Shown one piece after another: positions 1 to 6,644 of a DNA stretch of 6,644 nt (its first letter is position 1; the number at the start of each line of letters is the position of its first letter). The notes beneath the pieces were generated by a model. The model was not told the origin of the DNA. It worked only from the letters and a program-made list of their open reading frames with translations, and did not search any database. The DNA comes from Chloroflexota bacterium. Its GTDB lineage: Bacteria > Chloroflexota > Anaerolineae > Promineifilales > Promineifilaceae. Location: assembly GCA_020353135.1 (NCBI GenBank), contig CP070688.1:4422438-4429081 (forward strand), written 5' to 3'. Both the position numbers and the translations under genes were made by a program.

Positions 1-1322
1 TTATTACGGCACCTTTCATGTTTGACGACGTTTTCGAGCTGGCCGGGCGTCGGCGCCAGGACTACGTCGAGTTCGTGCCCTGCGATCCCTTCTATCGCAT
101 CTTTGACTACCAGGGCCGCGTCTTCAACTATAACGACGATCCGGAGTACATCTACAGCCAAATCGAGCAGTGGAGCCCTGAAGATGTGGCTGGCTATCGA
201 CGCTTCATAAGGACAACCAAGTCCATTTTCGAGAAGGGTTTTGTCGAACTGGCAGACAAACCGTTCCTGCATCTTGGTGATATGCTTCGAATCATCCCTG
301 AATTGGTCCGGCTACAATCCTATAAATTTGTCTACACTTATGTATCGCAGTTTGTGAAGGACGATTTCCTGAGGCGCTGCTTCTCCTTCCATCCGCTACT
401 CGTGGGCGGCAATCCGTTTGTGACCACGTCGATTTACGCCATGATCCACTACCTGGAACGAGAGTGGGGCGTCTACTACGCGATGGGCGGTACTGGCGCA
501 TTGGTCCAGGCCATGGTCACGTTAATCGAGGAATTAGGCGGCCGCTTCCATTACAATGCCACTGTGGAGGAGATCCTGGTCGACGGCCGGCGGGCGACCG
601 GTATCCGCCTGGCCGATGGCACGGTGCATAAGGCTCATCACGTGATCAGCAACGGTGACGTGGCCTTCACCAATATGAATCTTCTGCCGGCCAAGAGTCG
701 CGGCGTTCGTAATTCCGATCGTCGCTGGCAGCGATTTACCCGCTACAGCATGTCCTTGTTTGTGATCTACTTCGGCACCAAGCGTCGCTACAACGACGGC
801 AAACTGGCCCACCACAATATCATCCTGGGCGAGCGTTACAAGGAGCTGCTGACGGATATCTTCAGGCGAAAAGTGCTGTCTAAGGATTTCTCACTCTACC
901 TGCATATGCCCACCCTGACCGATCCGTCAATGGCACCGGAAGGGCACGAGGCGTTCTACGTCTTATCGCCGGTACCGCACCTTGGCTCGGGCACCGACTG
1001 GTCGACAGCAGCCAAGCCTTATCGCGACGCCATCATGCAGTTCCTGGAAGATAACTATCTACCCGATCTGCAGGCCAACATCGTTGCCGAGCATCACATC
1101 GATCCGGCGCACTTCCAGAACACCTTGCTCAGTCACATGGGATCGGCCTTCTCGTTGGAACCGATCCTGACCCAGTCGGCCTGGTTCCGGCCGCATAACC
1201 GGCATGAGGATATCGACAACCTGTATTTCGTTGGCGCTGGCACCCATCCGGGCGCCGGACTACCGGGCGTGCTTTCTTCGTCCAAGATTGCAGAGCAACT
1301 TATTGCGGGCGATATCCAATGA
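1..1322 (+). CDS. crtI: Phytoene desaturase CrtI, 5'-truncated by the window edge
   Basis: FAD-dependent desaturase that converts phytoene to lycopene (or a less desaturated intermediate) at the membrane surface. The reading frame is open to the left edge: in-frame codons before the ATG at 18 read ITAPF, continuing directly into [12 protein letters not shown], the usual CrtI segment that follows the N-terminal dinucleotide fold. So the ATG at 18 is internal. About 60 residues, including the GxGxxG FAD-binding site, should lie upstream; 439 residues are visible against a usual length near 500. Visible family marks are the [10 protein letters not shown] segment (about 487-516), the ISNGDVAFT segment (about 646-672), and near the C-terminus the bacterial-type phytoene desaturase signature [20 protein letters not shown] (1218-1277). 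The stop overlaps the P450 start as ATGA, so the two are probably translationally coupled. The number of desaturation steps and exact product cannot be read from sequence. The family call is very secure. Confidence 0.95.
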   Translation, partial: ITAPFMFDDVFELAGRRRQDYVEFVPCDPFYRIFDYQGRVFNYNDDPEYIYSQIEQWSPEDVAGYRRFIRTTKSIFEKGFVELADKPFLHLGDMLRIIPELVRLQSYKFVYTYVSQFVKDDFLRRCFSFHPLLVGGNPFVTTSIYAMIHYLEREWGVYYAMGGTGALVQAMVTLIEELGGRFHYNATVEEILVDGRRATGIRLADGTVHKAHHVISNGDVAFTNMNLLPAKSRGVRNSDRRWQRFTRYSMSLFVIYFGTKRRYNDGKLAHHNIILGERYKELLTDIFRRKVLSKDFSLYLHMPTLTDPSMAPEGHEAFYVLSPVPHLGSGTDWSTAAKPYRDAIMQFLEDNYLPDLQANIVAEHHIDPAHFQNTLLSHMGSAFSLEPILTQSAWFRPHNRHEDIDNLYFVGAGTHPGAGLPGVLSSSKIAEQLIAGDIQ

Positions 1323-2656
1323 GCGAAGTACGTTGCCCGGTATCTCAAGGCCGGCCCCTGCCCGTAGCCGAACCGGAGACCGGATTGACGGTATTGAAGG
1401 AATTGGCCAGGCGGCGCTCATTCCTGGCGGCAATGGAAGTGATGCAGGCTGAAGTTGGGGATGCCTTCCAAATCACACTGCCATCCTTCGAGCCGGCCGT
1501 TTTCTCGGGACCGACTTTCAACCGCTGCGTCCTGGTTAGCCAACGTCACGAGTTCCTGTGGCGGCCGGAACAAGATCCGGTAACCAGATTGCTTCGCCAT
1601 GGATTGTTGGTTGAAGACGGGGAAGCGCATGACGCTCTGCGTGCGCTTATGGAGCCGGCCACCACTCGACCGGCGGTCAACGAACACGTCGGCGACATGG
1701 TGCGCTACACTGATCGAATTCTTGATCAGTGGCAAGACGGCTCTACCGTAGACATGTTGGTTGAAATGCGGCATATCGCACTGCTGATCCTCATGGGCAC
1801 TTTGTTCGGCACCGATTTTGCTCCAGAGATGGATCGCTTATGGGAGCCGATCTTGCGGTCGATCAAATACATTTCGCCCGGTCTCTGGATCCTATGGCCC
1901 AACATTCCACGGCCGGGCTACGGGCGTCCGCTGCGGCAACTTGATGAGTATCTGTATTCTTTGATCCAGGAACGGCGCGTGCAAGGTGCAGGAAGTGGAG
2001 ATCTGCTAGATGATCTCATTGGGGGCGGTTTAAGCGATGATTTGATCCGCGATCAGATGTTGACCATGTTGATCGCCGGTCATGACACCAGTACGGCGCT
2101 GCTCTCCTGGACGCTCTACTTGTTAGGAAGCCACCCGGAGATCATGGCCCGGACGCGGGACGAGGTTGATGAGGTGTTGGTCGAGCAAGCGCCGACCGTG
2201 GAAGATGTCAACCAGCTTCGTTATATGGACCAGGTCACTAAGGAGACCTTGCGACTCTATCCGCCCATTCACGTTGGCAACCGAATGGTTCCGAAGGAAT
2301 TGCGGGTCGAGGGCTACACGATCCCAGCGAATACACGGGTGATGTATTCGATCTATCTGACTCACCGCGACGGGAAGCATTGGCCTGATCCACTCAGCTT
2401 CGATCCCGAGCGATTTGACCGGTCGCTGCGTCACGGCCGGCCGGCGTTGGCTTACGTGCCATTTGGCGGCGGTCCTCGAAACTGCATCGGGGCGACCTTC
2501 GCTCAGGTTGAATCGAAGGTGGTCCTGGCCCGCATTATGCAGCGTTTTGACTTAGAGCTGGTGGGTAAGAAGATCCGGCCGCATATGGGCGCCACGCTGG
2601 AGCCACGGCCGGGCGTAACCATGCGCGTTCGCCAGCGAGGTGCCAACCATGGCTGA
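1319..2656 (+). CDS. Cytochrome P450, probable carotenoid hydroxylase
   Basis: Heme monooxygenase of 445 residues with all core P450 motifs: I-helix AGHDTS (residues 253-258) with the oxygen-activating Thr257, the K-helix ExxR pair Glu309 and Arg312 (KETLRLYPP), PERF (363-366), and the heme loop [10 protein letters not shown] (382-391) with Cys389 as thiolate ligand. The C-helix region reads [15 protein letters not shown]. There is no N-terminal membrane anchor, so it is probably soluble and needs ferredoxin-type partners, none of which are in the window. The ATG lies in the ATGA overlap with crtI and has no strong ribosome-binding site, which fits translation reinitiation. Known precedent: CYP175A1 of Thermus, whose gene lies among carotenoid genes, hydroxylates beta-carotene to zeaxanthin. 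From the position between crtI and a carotenoid-type glycosyltransferase I infer ring hydroxylation. A chain hydroxylase or ketolase is possible. P450 identity is certain; the substrate is not. Confidence 0.95.
   Translation: MSEVRCPVSQGRPLPVAEPETGLTVLKELARRRSFLAAMEVMQAEVGDAFQITLPSFEPAVFSGPTFNRCVLVSQRHEFLWRPEQDPVTRLLRHGLLVEDGEAHDALRALMEPATTRPAVNEHVGDMVRYTDRILDQWQDGSTVDMLVEMRHIALLILMGTLFGTDFAPEMDRLWEPILRSIKYISPGLWILWPNIPRPGYGRPLRQLDEYLYSLIQERRVQGAGSGDLLDDLIGGGLSDDLIRDQMLTMLIAGHDTSTALLSWTLYLLGSHPEIMARTRDEVDEVLVEQAPTVEDVNQLRYMDQVTKETLRLYPPIHVGNRMVPKELRVEGYTIPANTRVMYSIYLTHRDGKHWPDPLSFDPERFDRSLRHGRPALAYVPFGGGPRNCIGATFAQVESKVVLARIMQRFDLELVGKKIRPHMGATLEPRPGVTMRVRQRGANHG
1708..1731. repeat. Perfect 8-bp inverted repeat inside the P450 gene
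   Basis: The arms CACTGATC (1708-1715) and GATCAGTG (1724-1731) are perfect reverse complements around the spacer GAATTCTT. In RNA the stem could extend to ten pairs by one G-U and one A-U pair, leaving a four-base loop. It is inside coding sequence for the segment YTDRILDQ, a stretch common after the C-helix of P450s, so protein coding alone may explain it. No T-run follows, so it is not an intrinsic terminator. A functional role is not shown. Confidence 0.35.
2637..2640 (+). promoter_or_regulatory. Ribosome-binding site deciding the glycosyltransferase start
   Basis: GAGG (within AGCGAGG) ends eight bases before the ATG at 2649. This favours that ATG over the in-frame GTG at 2640, which overlaps the motif itself. 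The site lies inside the last codons of the P450 gene. Confidence 0.6.
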
Positions 2657-3728
2657 TCCGATCAACAATTGGGTCTTGATGAGTTTCCTGGCCGCCCCGT
2701 TGGCTATCATCTCAGAGAAGCGCTACCGGGCCCTGCCGGCCATCCCTGATGAAACGACCGGCGACGCCTTGCCATCTCTGTCCATCATCGTGCCGGCTCG
2801 CAATGAAGCCCATAACTTGCCTCGCCTGCTGGATTCGCTACAGGCTGTAGAGTATCCGGGGCCATTCGAGCTGATCGTCGTCGACGACAATTCGTGTGAC
2901 GGGACGGCCCGAGTGGCCGAGCAAGCGGGCGCCCGGGTAATCCGGCTGGCATGTTTGCCGGATGGCTGGTTGGGCAAACCACATGCCTGTCACCAGGGCG
3001 CGTCAGCCGCCCGCGGGGATTGGTTGCTATTCACCGACGCCGACACGGTCCATGCACCAGATGGGCCGGTCAGAGCCGTGGCATTGGCCGAGCGCCGCCA
3101 ATTGGATGGTCTGAGCGCCTTCATCAGGCAACGGCTTTCGGGCTCGCTTGATCGCATGGCCCTGATGGCGGCCTACGCCGGATTGTTCTTCACCTTGCAG
3201 CCGGGCCAAGGCGTGCTAAATGGCCAATTCATCCTATTGAAACGATCGGTCTACGAAACCAGCGGTGGTTTTCAGTCAGTTGCCAGCGAACCTATCGAGG
3301 ACGTGGCGCTTGGCCGGTACCTGAGAAACATGGGCTACACGGCGCCGCTATACCGCAGTGACGATGTCGCCGCCGTACAAATGTACAACGACAGGAAGGG
3401 CTTGTGGCAAGGTCTAAGTCGCTTGGGCTCAGGCACTTTGTCCTGGCTAGGCCCTGGGGCGATCCTGACCGCCTTATTGATCACCGGGACGATGGTGCCG
3501 ATTCTGGCCCTGGTCGGCAGCGTCCGGCGCGGCCGCAAGCTGCTCCTGGTGGCTGTTTCCTGGGTAGCTATCGCTCTGGGTTTTCTGCCGTGGGCGCGTC
3601 GTTTTGGTTCGCCCTGGCTGGCGCCCCTGGCCCCCTTTGGCGCATTGCTGGTCCAGGCGGCCGGCGTCTGGGGCCTATTCGGCCGGCTAACTGGCCGTGG
3701 CATACAATGGAAGGATCGCAGCGTATAA
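2649..3728 (+). CDS. Family 2 glycosyltransferase, carotenoid type (CrtQ/CruC-like)
   Basis: Predicted inverting GT-A enzyme that moves a sugar from a nucleotide sugar to a lipid acceptor at the cytoplasmic membrane face. From the ATG at 2649 it has 359 residues, near the usual size. Order: a short hydrophobic N-terminus (8-21); GT2 strand SIIVPARNE (45-53); VDDNSCDGT (78-86); WLGKP (107-111), typical of the CrtQ/HpnB-like branch; the metal-binding DAD at 130-132 in FTDAD; NGQF (191-194); the acidic IED (216-218); and QMYND...WQGLSR (244-258), matching the acceptor-side Q..RW-type motif. About three hydrophobic segments follow (roughly 271-291, 297-315, 323-345), ending in GRGIQWKDR. The start lies inside the P450 gene, eight bases after a GAGG site. 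Known relatives glycosylate diaponeurosporenoate (CrtQ) or hydroxylated carotenoids (CruC). With the P450 upstream I infer that a carotenoid hydroxyl is the acceptor. A hopanoid or other lipid glycosyltransferase is the main alternative. Confidence 0.88.
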   Translation: MADPINNWVLMSFLAAPLAIISEKRYRALPAIPDETTGDALPSLSIIVPARNEAHNLPRLLDSLQAVEYPGPFELIVVDDNSCDGTARVAEQAGARVIRLACLPDGWLGKPHACHQGASAARGDWLLFTDADTVHAPDGPVRAVALAERRQLDGLSAFIRQRLSGSLDRMALMAAYAGLFFTLQPGQGVLNGQFILLKRSVYETSGGFQSVASEPIEDVALGRYLRNMGYTAPLYRSDDVAAVQMYNDRKGLWQGLSRLGSGTLSWLGPGAILTALLITGTMVPILALVGSVRRGRKLLLVAVSWVAIALGFLPWARRFGSPWLAPLAPFGALLVQAAGVWGLFGRLTGRGIQWKDRSV

Positions 3729-3754
3729 ACCACTTCAGAGAATAGTGAAAGAGA

Positions 3755-4594
3755 ATGACATACTTCGGATTCATCGGACTGTTCCTGGCCATACCGATCT
3801 CACTATTGGCCATCATTACATACATCGATCATCGCCGGGGAAGGCGGCTGCCAGAACGGCTAAGTTATTGGCCGGCCTGGGCGGCGATCCTCCTGCATAT
3901 GGTCATCGCCCTGCTGTACACCACGCTCTGGGACAATTACCTGGTCGCCACCCGCGTCTGGTGGTATGACCCGGAGCTGGTGACCGGCATCACCATCGGC
4001 TATGTGCCCATCGAGGAGTACACCTTCTTCTTGGTGCAACCGCTTCTGGCCGGTTTGTGGCTGTTCTTCCTGGCCCGCAGAATCCGACAACCGGCCGCCG
4101 CTGGCCCGTTGAAGAGCAGCTTGCGTTGGACCACGACGGCCGTGTTGGCCCTGGTTTGGCTGGCAAGCGTCGTGGCTCTTGTCGGCGGTTGGGGCGAGGC
4201 GACATACATGGCCCTGGAGCTGGGCTGGGCGCTGCCGCCCATCGGCCTGCAGCTGTTGTTCGGGGCAGATATCCTGTGGCGCTACCGGCGCCTGGCGGCG
4301 TTGTCACTCGTTTCACTGACCCTTTACCTGAGCGCGGCTGATGCAGTGGCCATTAACCTGGGCACCTGGACCATCAACCCCGATAAATCGTTCGATCTGC
4401 TACTGGGCGGCATATTGCCCGTCGAGGAATTTCTGTTCTTCTTGCTGACCAACACCTTGATTACCTTCGGTATCACCCTGGTCGTCGCTCGCGAAAGCCA
4501 CCAGCGTTTCGGGCTTATCCGTCAGAACGGCTTGAAAGGCGCCTTTGCGGACCTGCCGGCTGACATAGTCGTAGAGCCGGCGGCAGAACGTTGA
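3755..4594 (+). CDS. crtYcd: Fused CrtYc-CrtYd type lycopene cyclase
   Basis: Integral membrane cyclase of 279 residues that closes the ionone ring(s) of lycopene. About seven hydrophobic segments are visible (roughly 3-24, 39-57, 79-107, 127-147, 150-170, 176-197, 216-243). The protein is two tandem copies of the lycopene cyclase domain: Asp60, Trp69, Pro73 and PIEE (85-88) in the first half line up with Asp196, Trp205, Pro209 and PVEE (222-225) in the second. The paired P(I/V)EE(Y/F) motifs carry the glutamates held to be essential in this family. In actinobacteria the halves are separate CrtYc and CrtYd proteins; archaea, some Bacteroidota and fungi have them fused as here. This class is unrelated to the FAD-dependent CrtY/CrtL cyclases. 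It starts 26 bases after the glycosyltransferase stop, with only a purine-rich GAAAGAG ahead of the ATG. Beta, epsilon or gamma ring type, and one or two ends, cannot be told from sequence. Confidence 0.93.
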   Translation: MTYFGFIGLFLAIPISLLAIITYIDHRRGRRLPERLSYWPAWAAILLHMVIALLYTTLWDNYLVATRVWWYDPELVTGITIGYVPIEEYTFFLVQPLLAGLWLFFLARRIRQPAAAGPLKSSLRWTTTAVLALVWLASVVALVGGWGEATYMALELGWALPPIGLQLLFGADILWRYRRLAALSLVSLTLYLSAADAVAINLGTWTINPDKSFDLLLGGILPVEEFLFFLLTNTLITFGITLVVARESHQRFGLIRQNGLKGAFADLPADIVVEPAAER

Positions 4595-4646
4595 GAAGCG
4601 CCCTGGTAGGGGGGGAACTCTTGCAAAAAACAAGGTTGATCTTTGA
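4595..4646 (+). other. Gap between lycopene cyclase and DUF1295 genes
   Basis: This 52-base gap is the longest in the operon. It holds a run of seven G (4609-4615) that could act as a ribosome-binding site, a tiny possible frame TTG to TGA at 4621-4650, and an AAGG (4632-4635) eleven bases before the GTG start of the next gene. Only a four-pair hairpin (CCCT/AGGG, 4601-4611) is present, with no T-run, so I see no terminator. No convincing -35/-10 pair was found. Confidence 0.4.
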
Positions 4647-5429
4647 GTGAGTGAATTCTGGACCGTCTATTTGAACACACTGGCCATCATCCTGGCTTGC
4701 ATGACTGCCCTGTGGATCATCAGCGTTATCCTCAAGGATGCCAGCATTGTGGATCTGTTCTGGGGATTGGCTTTTGTGATCAGCGCCTGGTACGCCTTCA
4801 GCCAGACACCGGATGGCGATCCAGCCCGCAAGTTGATGGTGGTAATCCTGGTAATGATTTGGGGCGCCCGCCTCTCGCTCTACCTGTTGTGGCGCAACTG
4901 GGGACAGGGAGAGGATCACCGCTACCGTGCCTTTCGCCAACGCTACGGCCCTGAACGTTACTGGTGGGTCAGTTTCTTCCAGGTCTTCATGCTCCAGGGT
5001 TTGGTGGCCTGGGTCATTTCCGCCCCATTGCTAGGCGCGCAGATCCAGGGTGGTCAACTGAATGCCCTGGATTACCTGGCCCTGATCGTCTGGCTGATTG
5101 GCTTCATCTTCGAAGCCGGCAGCGATTTGCAGTTGGCCCGATTCAAAGCGGATCCGGCCAACAAGGGTCGATTGTTGACCAGCGGCTTCTGGCACTACAG
5201 TCGACACCCTAATTACTTCGGTGACTCAGCTATCTGGTGGGCCTTTGGCCTGTTGAGCCTGGCGGCCGGCAGTTACTTGGCCGCCTTCGGTGCGGTGGTC
5301 ATGACCGTTTTGATCATTCGAGTTTCCGGCGTGGCGATGCTGGAGAGAACATTGGTGAAGAGCAAGCCCACTTACGCGAAATACGCCCGCCGCACCAGCA
5401 GTTTCATCCCCTGGCCGCCGCGGGATTAG
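4647..5429 (+). CDS. DUF1295 / steroid 5-alpha-reductase-like membrane protein
   Basis: Multi-pass membrane protein of 260 residues, the usual DUF1295 length, with about six to seven hydrophobic segments. Family marks in order: DLFWGLAF near residue 30, WGARLSLYLLWR near 72-83, GQGEDHRYR just after, FMLQGLVAW near 113-121, FEAGSDLQLARFK (155-167), RHPNYFGD (186-193), and the C-terminal YARRTSSFIPWPP (246-258). The fold is shared with NADPH-dependent steroid and sterol reductases and with isoprenylcysteine methyltransferases; the RHPNY region forms the cofactor pocket in relatives. The start is GTG, directly after an in-frame TGA at 4644, so no earlier start exists in this frame; TTG at 4671 is an alternative. 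Being last in a carotenoid operon suggests action on an isoprenoid or lipid double bond, possibly carotenoid saturation, but this is inference. Its 3' end overlaps the convergent oxidoreductase gene by 26 bases. The family is secure; the substrate is unknown. Confidence 0.9.
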   Translation: MSEFWTVYLNTLAIILACMTALWIISVILKDASIVDLFWGLAFVISAWYAFSQTPDGDPARKLMVVILVMIWGARLSLYLLWRNWGQGEDHRYRAFRQRYGPERYWWVSFFQVFMLQGLVAWVISAPLLGAQIQGGQLNALDYLALIVWLIGFIFEAGSDLQLARFKADPANKGRLLTSGFWHYSRHPNYFGDSAIWWAFGLLSLAAGSYLAAFGAVVMTVLIIRVSGVAMLERTLVKSKPTYAKYARRTSSFIPWPPRD

Positions 5430-6644
5430 CCCGCAGAACATCGGCCGCGACCCGCATCGCTCCCAGGGTCACACCGGCCGTGGACTGGCCGGGAAAGATC
5501 GAATCGCCGACCAGCCATAGATTAGGTATTCCCGTGCGTGGACCGCGAGCCTTAAAAAGTGATGTCTGGGGAAAGCCGCCGACCATCCCCGACGGACGGC
5601 GGGTGAAGTAATCAAATGTAATTGGCGTTCCTGGCAGGCATAGTCTGACAGCCTGACGAATACCGGGCAGGGCCATCTCGGCGGCTAATAGCATCCTCTC
5701 AGCGTATAGTTCACGTCGCTCCAGGTAGGCGCCGCGGCCGTTTTCGGACAGGCGCCACCATGGTTCGACGGCCGTGTGGGTGGATAGCGTGGCGGCTATC
5801 CTGCCTTCTGGCGCGCGGCTCGAATCATCAGGACCGGACAGCGACATGAACACCGAGTTACCCTCTCCGAGCGGCTTGTACGGATCAACGATGATCTGGT
5901 GGTGCCTGGCTGCACTCGCTGGCAGTATCGATTCATCCAATCCCAAGTACAGTGTGAAAGCGCCCCAGGTCGGTTGGAGGCGGTCAACCTCCCGTCTCAG
6001 CGATTTCGGCGCGGCCTCGCCCAACAGATCCCGTAGCGCCCAGGGGGTTACATTGGCCAGGACAGCGTCGGCCTGCAATTCAAGCCCTCTCTTGGTCTGA
6101 ATAATGTAGCGATGGTTGGCTATGGGCTGGATGCGTTCGACTTGCTGGCGATACAGAACGTCACCGCCATGATCGATGATCCAGGCCGCCAGGGTCTTGG
6201 CGATAGAGCCAATTCCACCTTGAACATGGTTCACGCCGCGGCGGGGCAAGTCCAGAGCTGCACTACCGTATAGGGCATTGGCCTGGTCGGCCGTAGCCTG
6301 GGCCGAGATCAGCAATTGGCCATCGAGGAAGGTTCGGAACATGGTATCTTCGACCTGGGCGATATCGGCCATGGTGCGGGTCATGTAGGGCAGGGCTCGC
6401 ATAGTTGAGGGCCGGAGGGACTGGGCCAATCGAAGATAGTCTCCGGCGCTTTGCGGCGGCCAGGGAAAAGGGCGTGATGAGATATCCCAGCTAATATCCG
6501 CCAGCATCTCCTGAGTGCGCCAGAAGCGGCCGGTGGCTGGAAAGTGACTACGCCACTCGGCTCGCCAGCGTTCTGGGTCGGCCCACTGGGTAACCGAACG
6601 GCCGTCGGGCAAATGGACGATCCAGGCCGGATCGGCCGGGTGCA
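5404..6644 (-). CDS. CrtI/CrtD-superfamily FAD oxidoreductase, 5'-truncated by the window edge
   Basis: Second FAD-dependent carotenoid desaturase/isomerase-type enzyme, on the opposite strand. The frame is open to the right edge, with in-frame codons HPADPAWIVHLPDGRSV, so the TTG at 6612 is unlikely to be the start. The N-terminal FAD fold should lie beyond 6644; 412 residues are visible of an expected 480-510. Marks: the segment LPRRGVNHVQGGIGSIAKTL (about 6185-6244), a following beta strand DVLYRQQVERI, and the C-terminal flavin-binding segment LWLVGDSIFPGQSTAGV (about 5470-5520). GDS.FPGQ recalls carotenoid isomerase (CrtISO/CrtH), while STAGV followed by a small-residue helix recalls CrtD-type C-3',4' desaturases; it clearly differs from the [12 protein letters not shown] ending of the crtI in this window. 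I favour a CrtD-like role in desaturating or isomerising a lycopene derivative. Other polyene or retinoid saturases of the superfamily are possible. The superfamily is secure; the reaction is uncertain. Confidence 0.88.
   Translation of the reverse strand, partial: HPADPAWIVHLPDGRSVTQWADPERWRAEWRSHFPATGRFWRTQEMLADISWDISSRPFPWPPQSAGDYLRLAQSLRPSTMRALPYMTRTMADIAQVEDTMFRTFLDGQLLISAQATADQANALYGSAALDLPRRGVNHVQGGIGSIAKTLAAWIIDHGGDVLYRQQVERIQPIANHRYIIQTKRGLELQADAVLANVTPWALRDLLGEAAPKSLRREVDRLQPTWGAFTLYLGLDESILPASAARHHQIIVDPYKPLGEGNSVFMSLSGPDDSSRAPEGRIAATLSTHTAVEPWWRLSENGRGAYLERRELYAERMLLAAEMALPGIRQAVRLCLPGTPITFDYFTRRPSGMVGGFPQTSLFKARGPRTGIPNLWLVGDSIFPGQSTAGVTLGAMRVAADVLRANPAAARG

Noticed and set aside
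18..20. ATG at 18 as the true start of crtI
   Set aside because: The in-frame codons before it (ITAPF) match the conserved CrtI sequence, and a start here would leave the protein without its FAD-binding fold.
1418..1774. Open frame of 118 codons on the minus strand inside the P450 gene
   Set aside because: It lies wholly within secure P450 coding sequence, has no recognisable motif and no convincing start signal.
2434..2443. Palindrome CGGCCGGCCG
   Set aside because: It falls in P450 coding sequence rich in CGG and GCC codons; similar GGCCGG strings recur through the window, so composition explains it.
2640..2648. GTG at 2640 as the glycosyltransferase start
   Set aside because: It adds only three residues and overlaps the GAGG site, which is properly spaced for the ATG at 2649.
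4601..4611. Possible terminator hairpin after the lycopene cyclase
   Set aside because: The stem has only four pairs and is not followed by a T-run; the downstream gene is on the same strand 52 bases away, so read-through is more likely.
4515..4940. Open frame of 141 codons on the minus strand across the cyclase/DUF1295 junction
   Set aside because: It is antisense to two well-supported genes, its translation shows no recognisable domain and it has a low-complexity polar make-up typical of a shadow frame.

Overview
The window holds six protein-coding genes, all fitting carotenoid biosynthesis. The host looks like a bacterium of moderately high GC. A fused CrtYc-CrtYd lycopene cyclase, a CrtI, a soluble P450 and a membrane-anchored family 2 glycosyltransferase would fit Chloroflexota, with Deinococcota-Thermus or Bacteroidota as alternatives. 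That placement is an inference from gene content and protein style only.

Five genes run left to right as a tight operon. They are crtI (entering from the left edge without its N-terminus), a cytochrome P450, a glycosyltransferase, a lycopene cyclase and a DUF1295 / steroid 5-alpha-reductase-like membrane protein. The first three overlap (ATGA overlap for crtI/P450; the P450 stop lies inside the glycosyltransferase gene). The gaps further on are 26 and 52 bases. A second CrtI-superfamily FAD oxidoreductase, most like CrtD, runs the opposite way from the right edge, and its 3' end overlaps the 3' end of the DUF1295 gene by 26 bases. No stretch over 300 bases lacks a gene. No RNA gene, mobile element, CRISPR array or convincing terminator was seen.

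Proposed working together (inference): CrtI desaturates phytoene to lycopene, the CrtYcd cyclase closes the end rings, the P450 hydroxylates a ring as CYP175A1 does in Thermus, and the glycosyltransferase adds a sugar to the new hydroxyl. This would give a polar glycosylated xanthophyll of the thermozeaxanthin type. The CrtD-like enzyme could desaturate or isomerise the backbone. The DUF1295 protein is the least explained member and the best candidate for an undescribed step. crtB and crtE are not in the window and may lie to the left of crtI.
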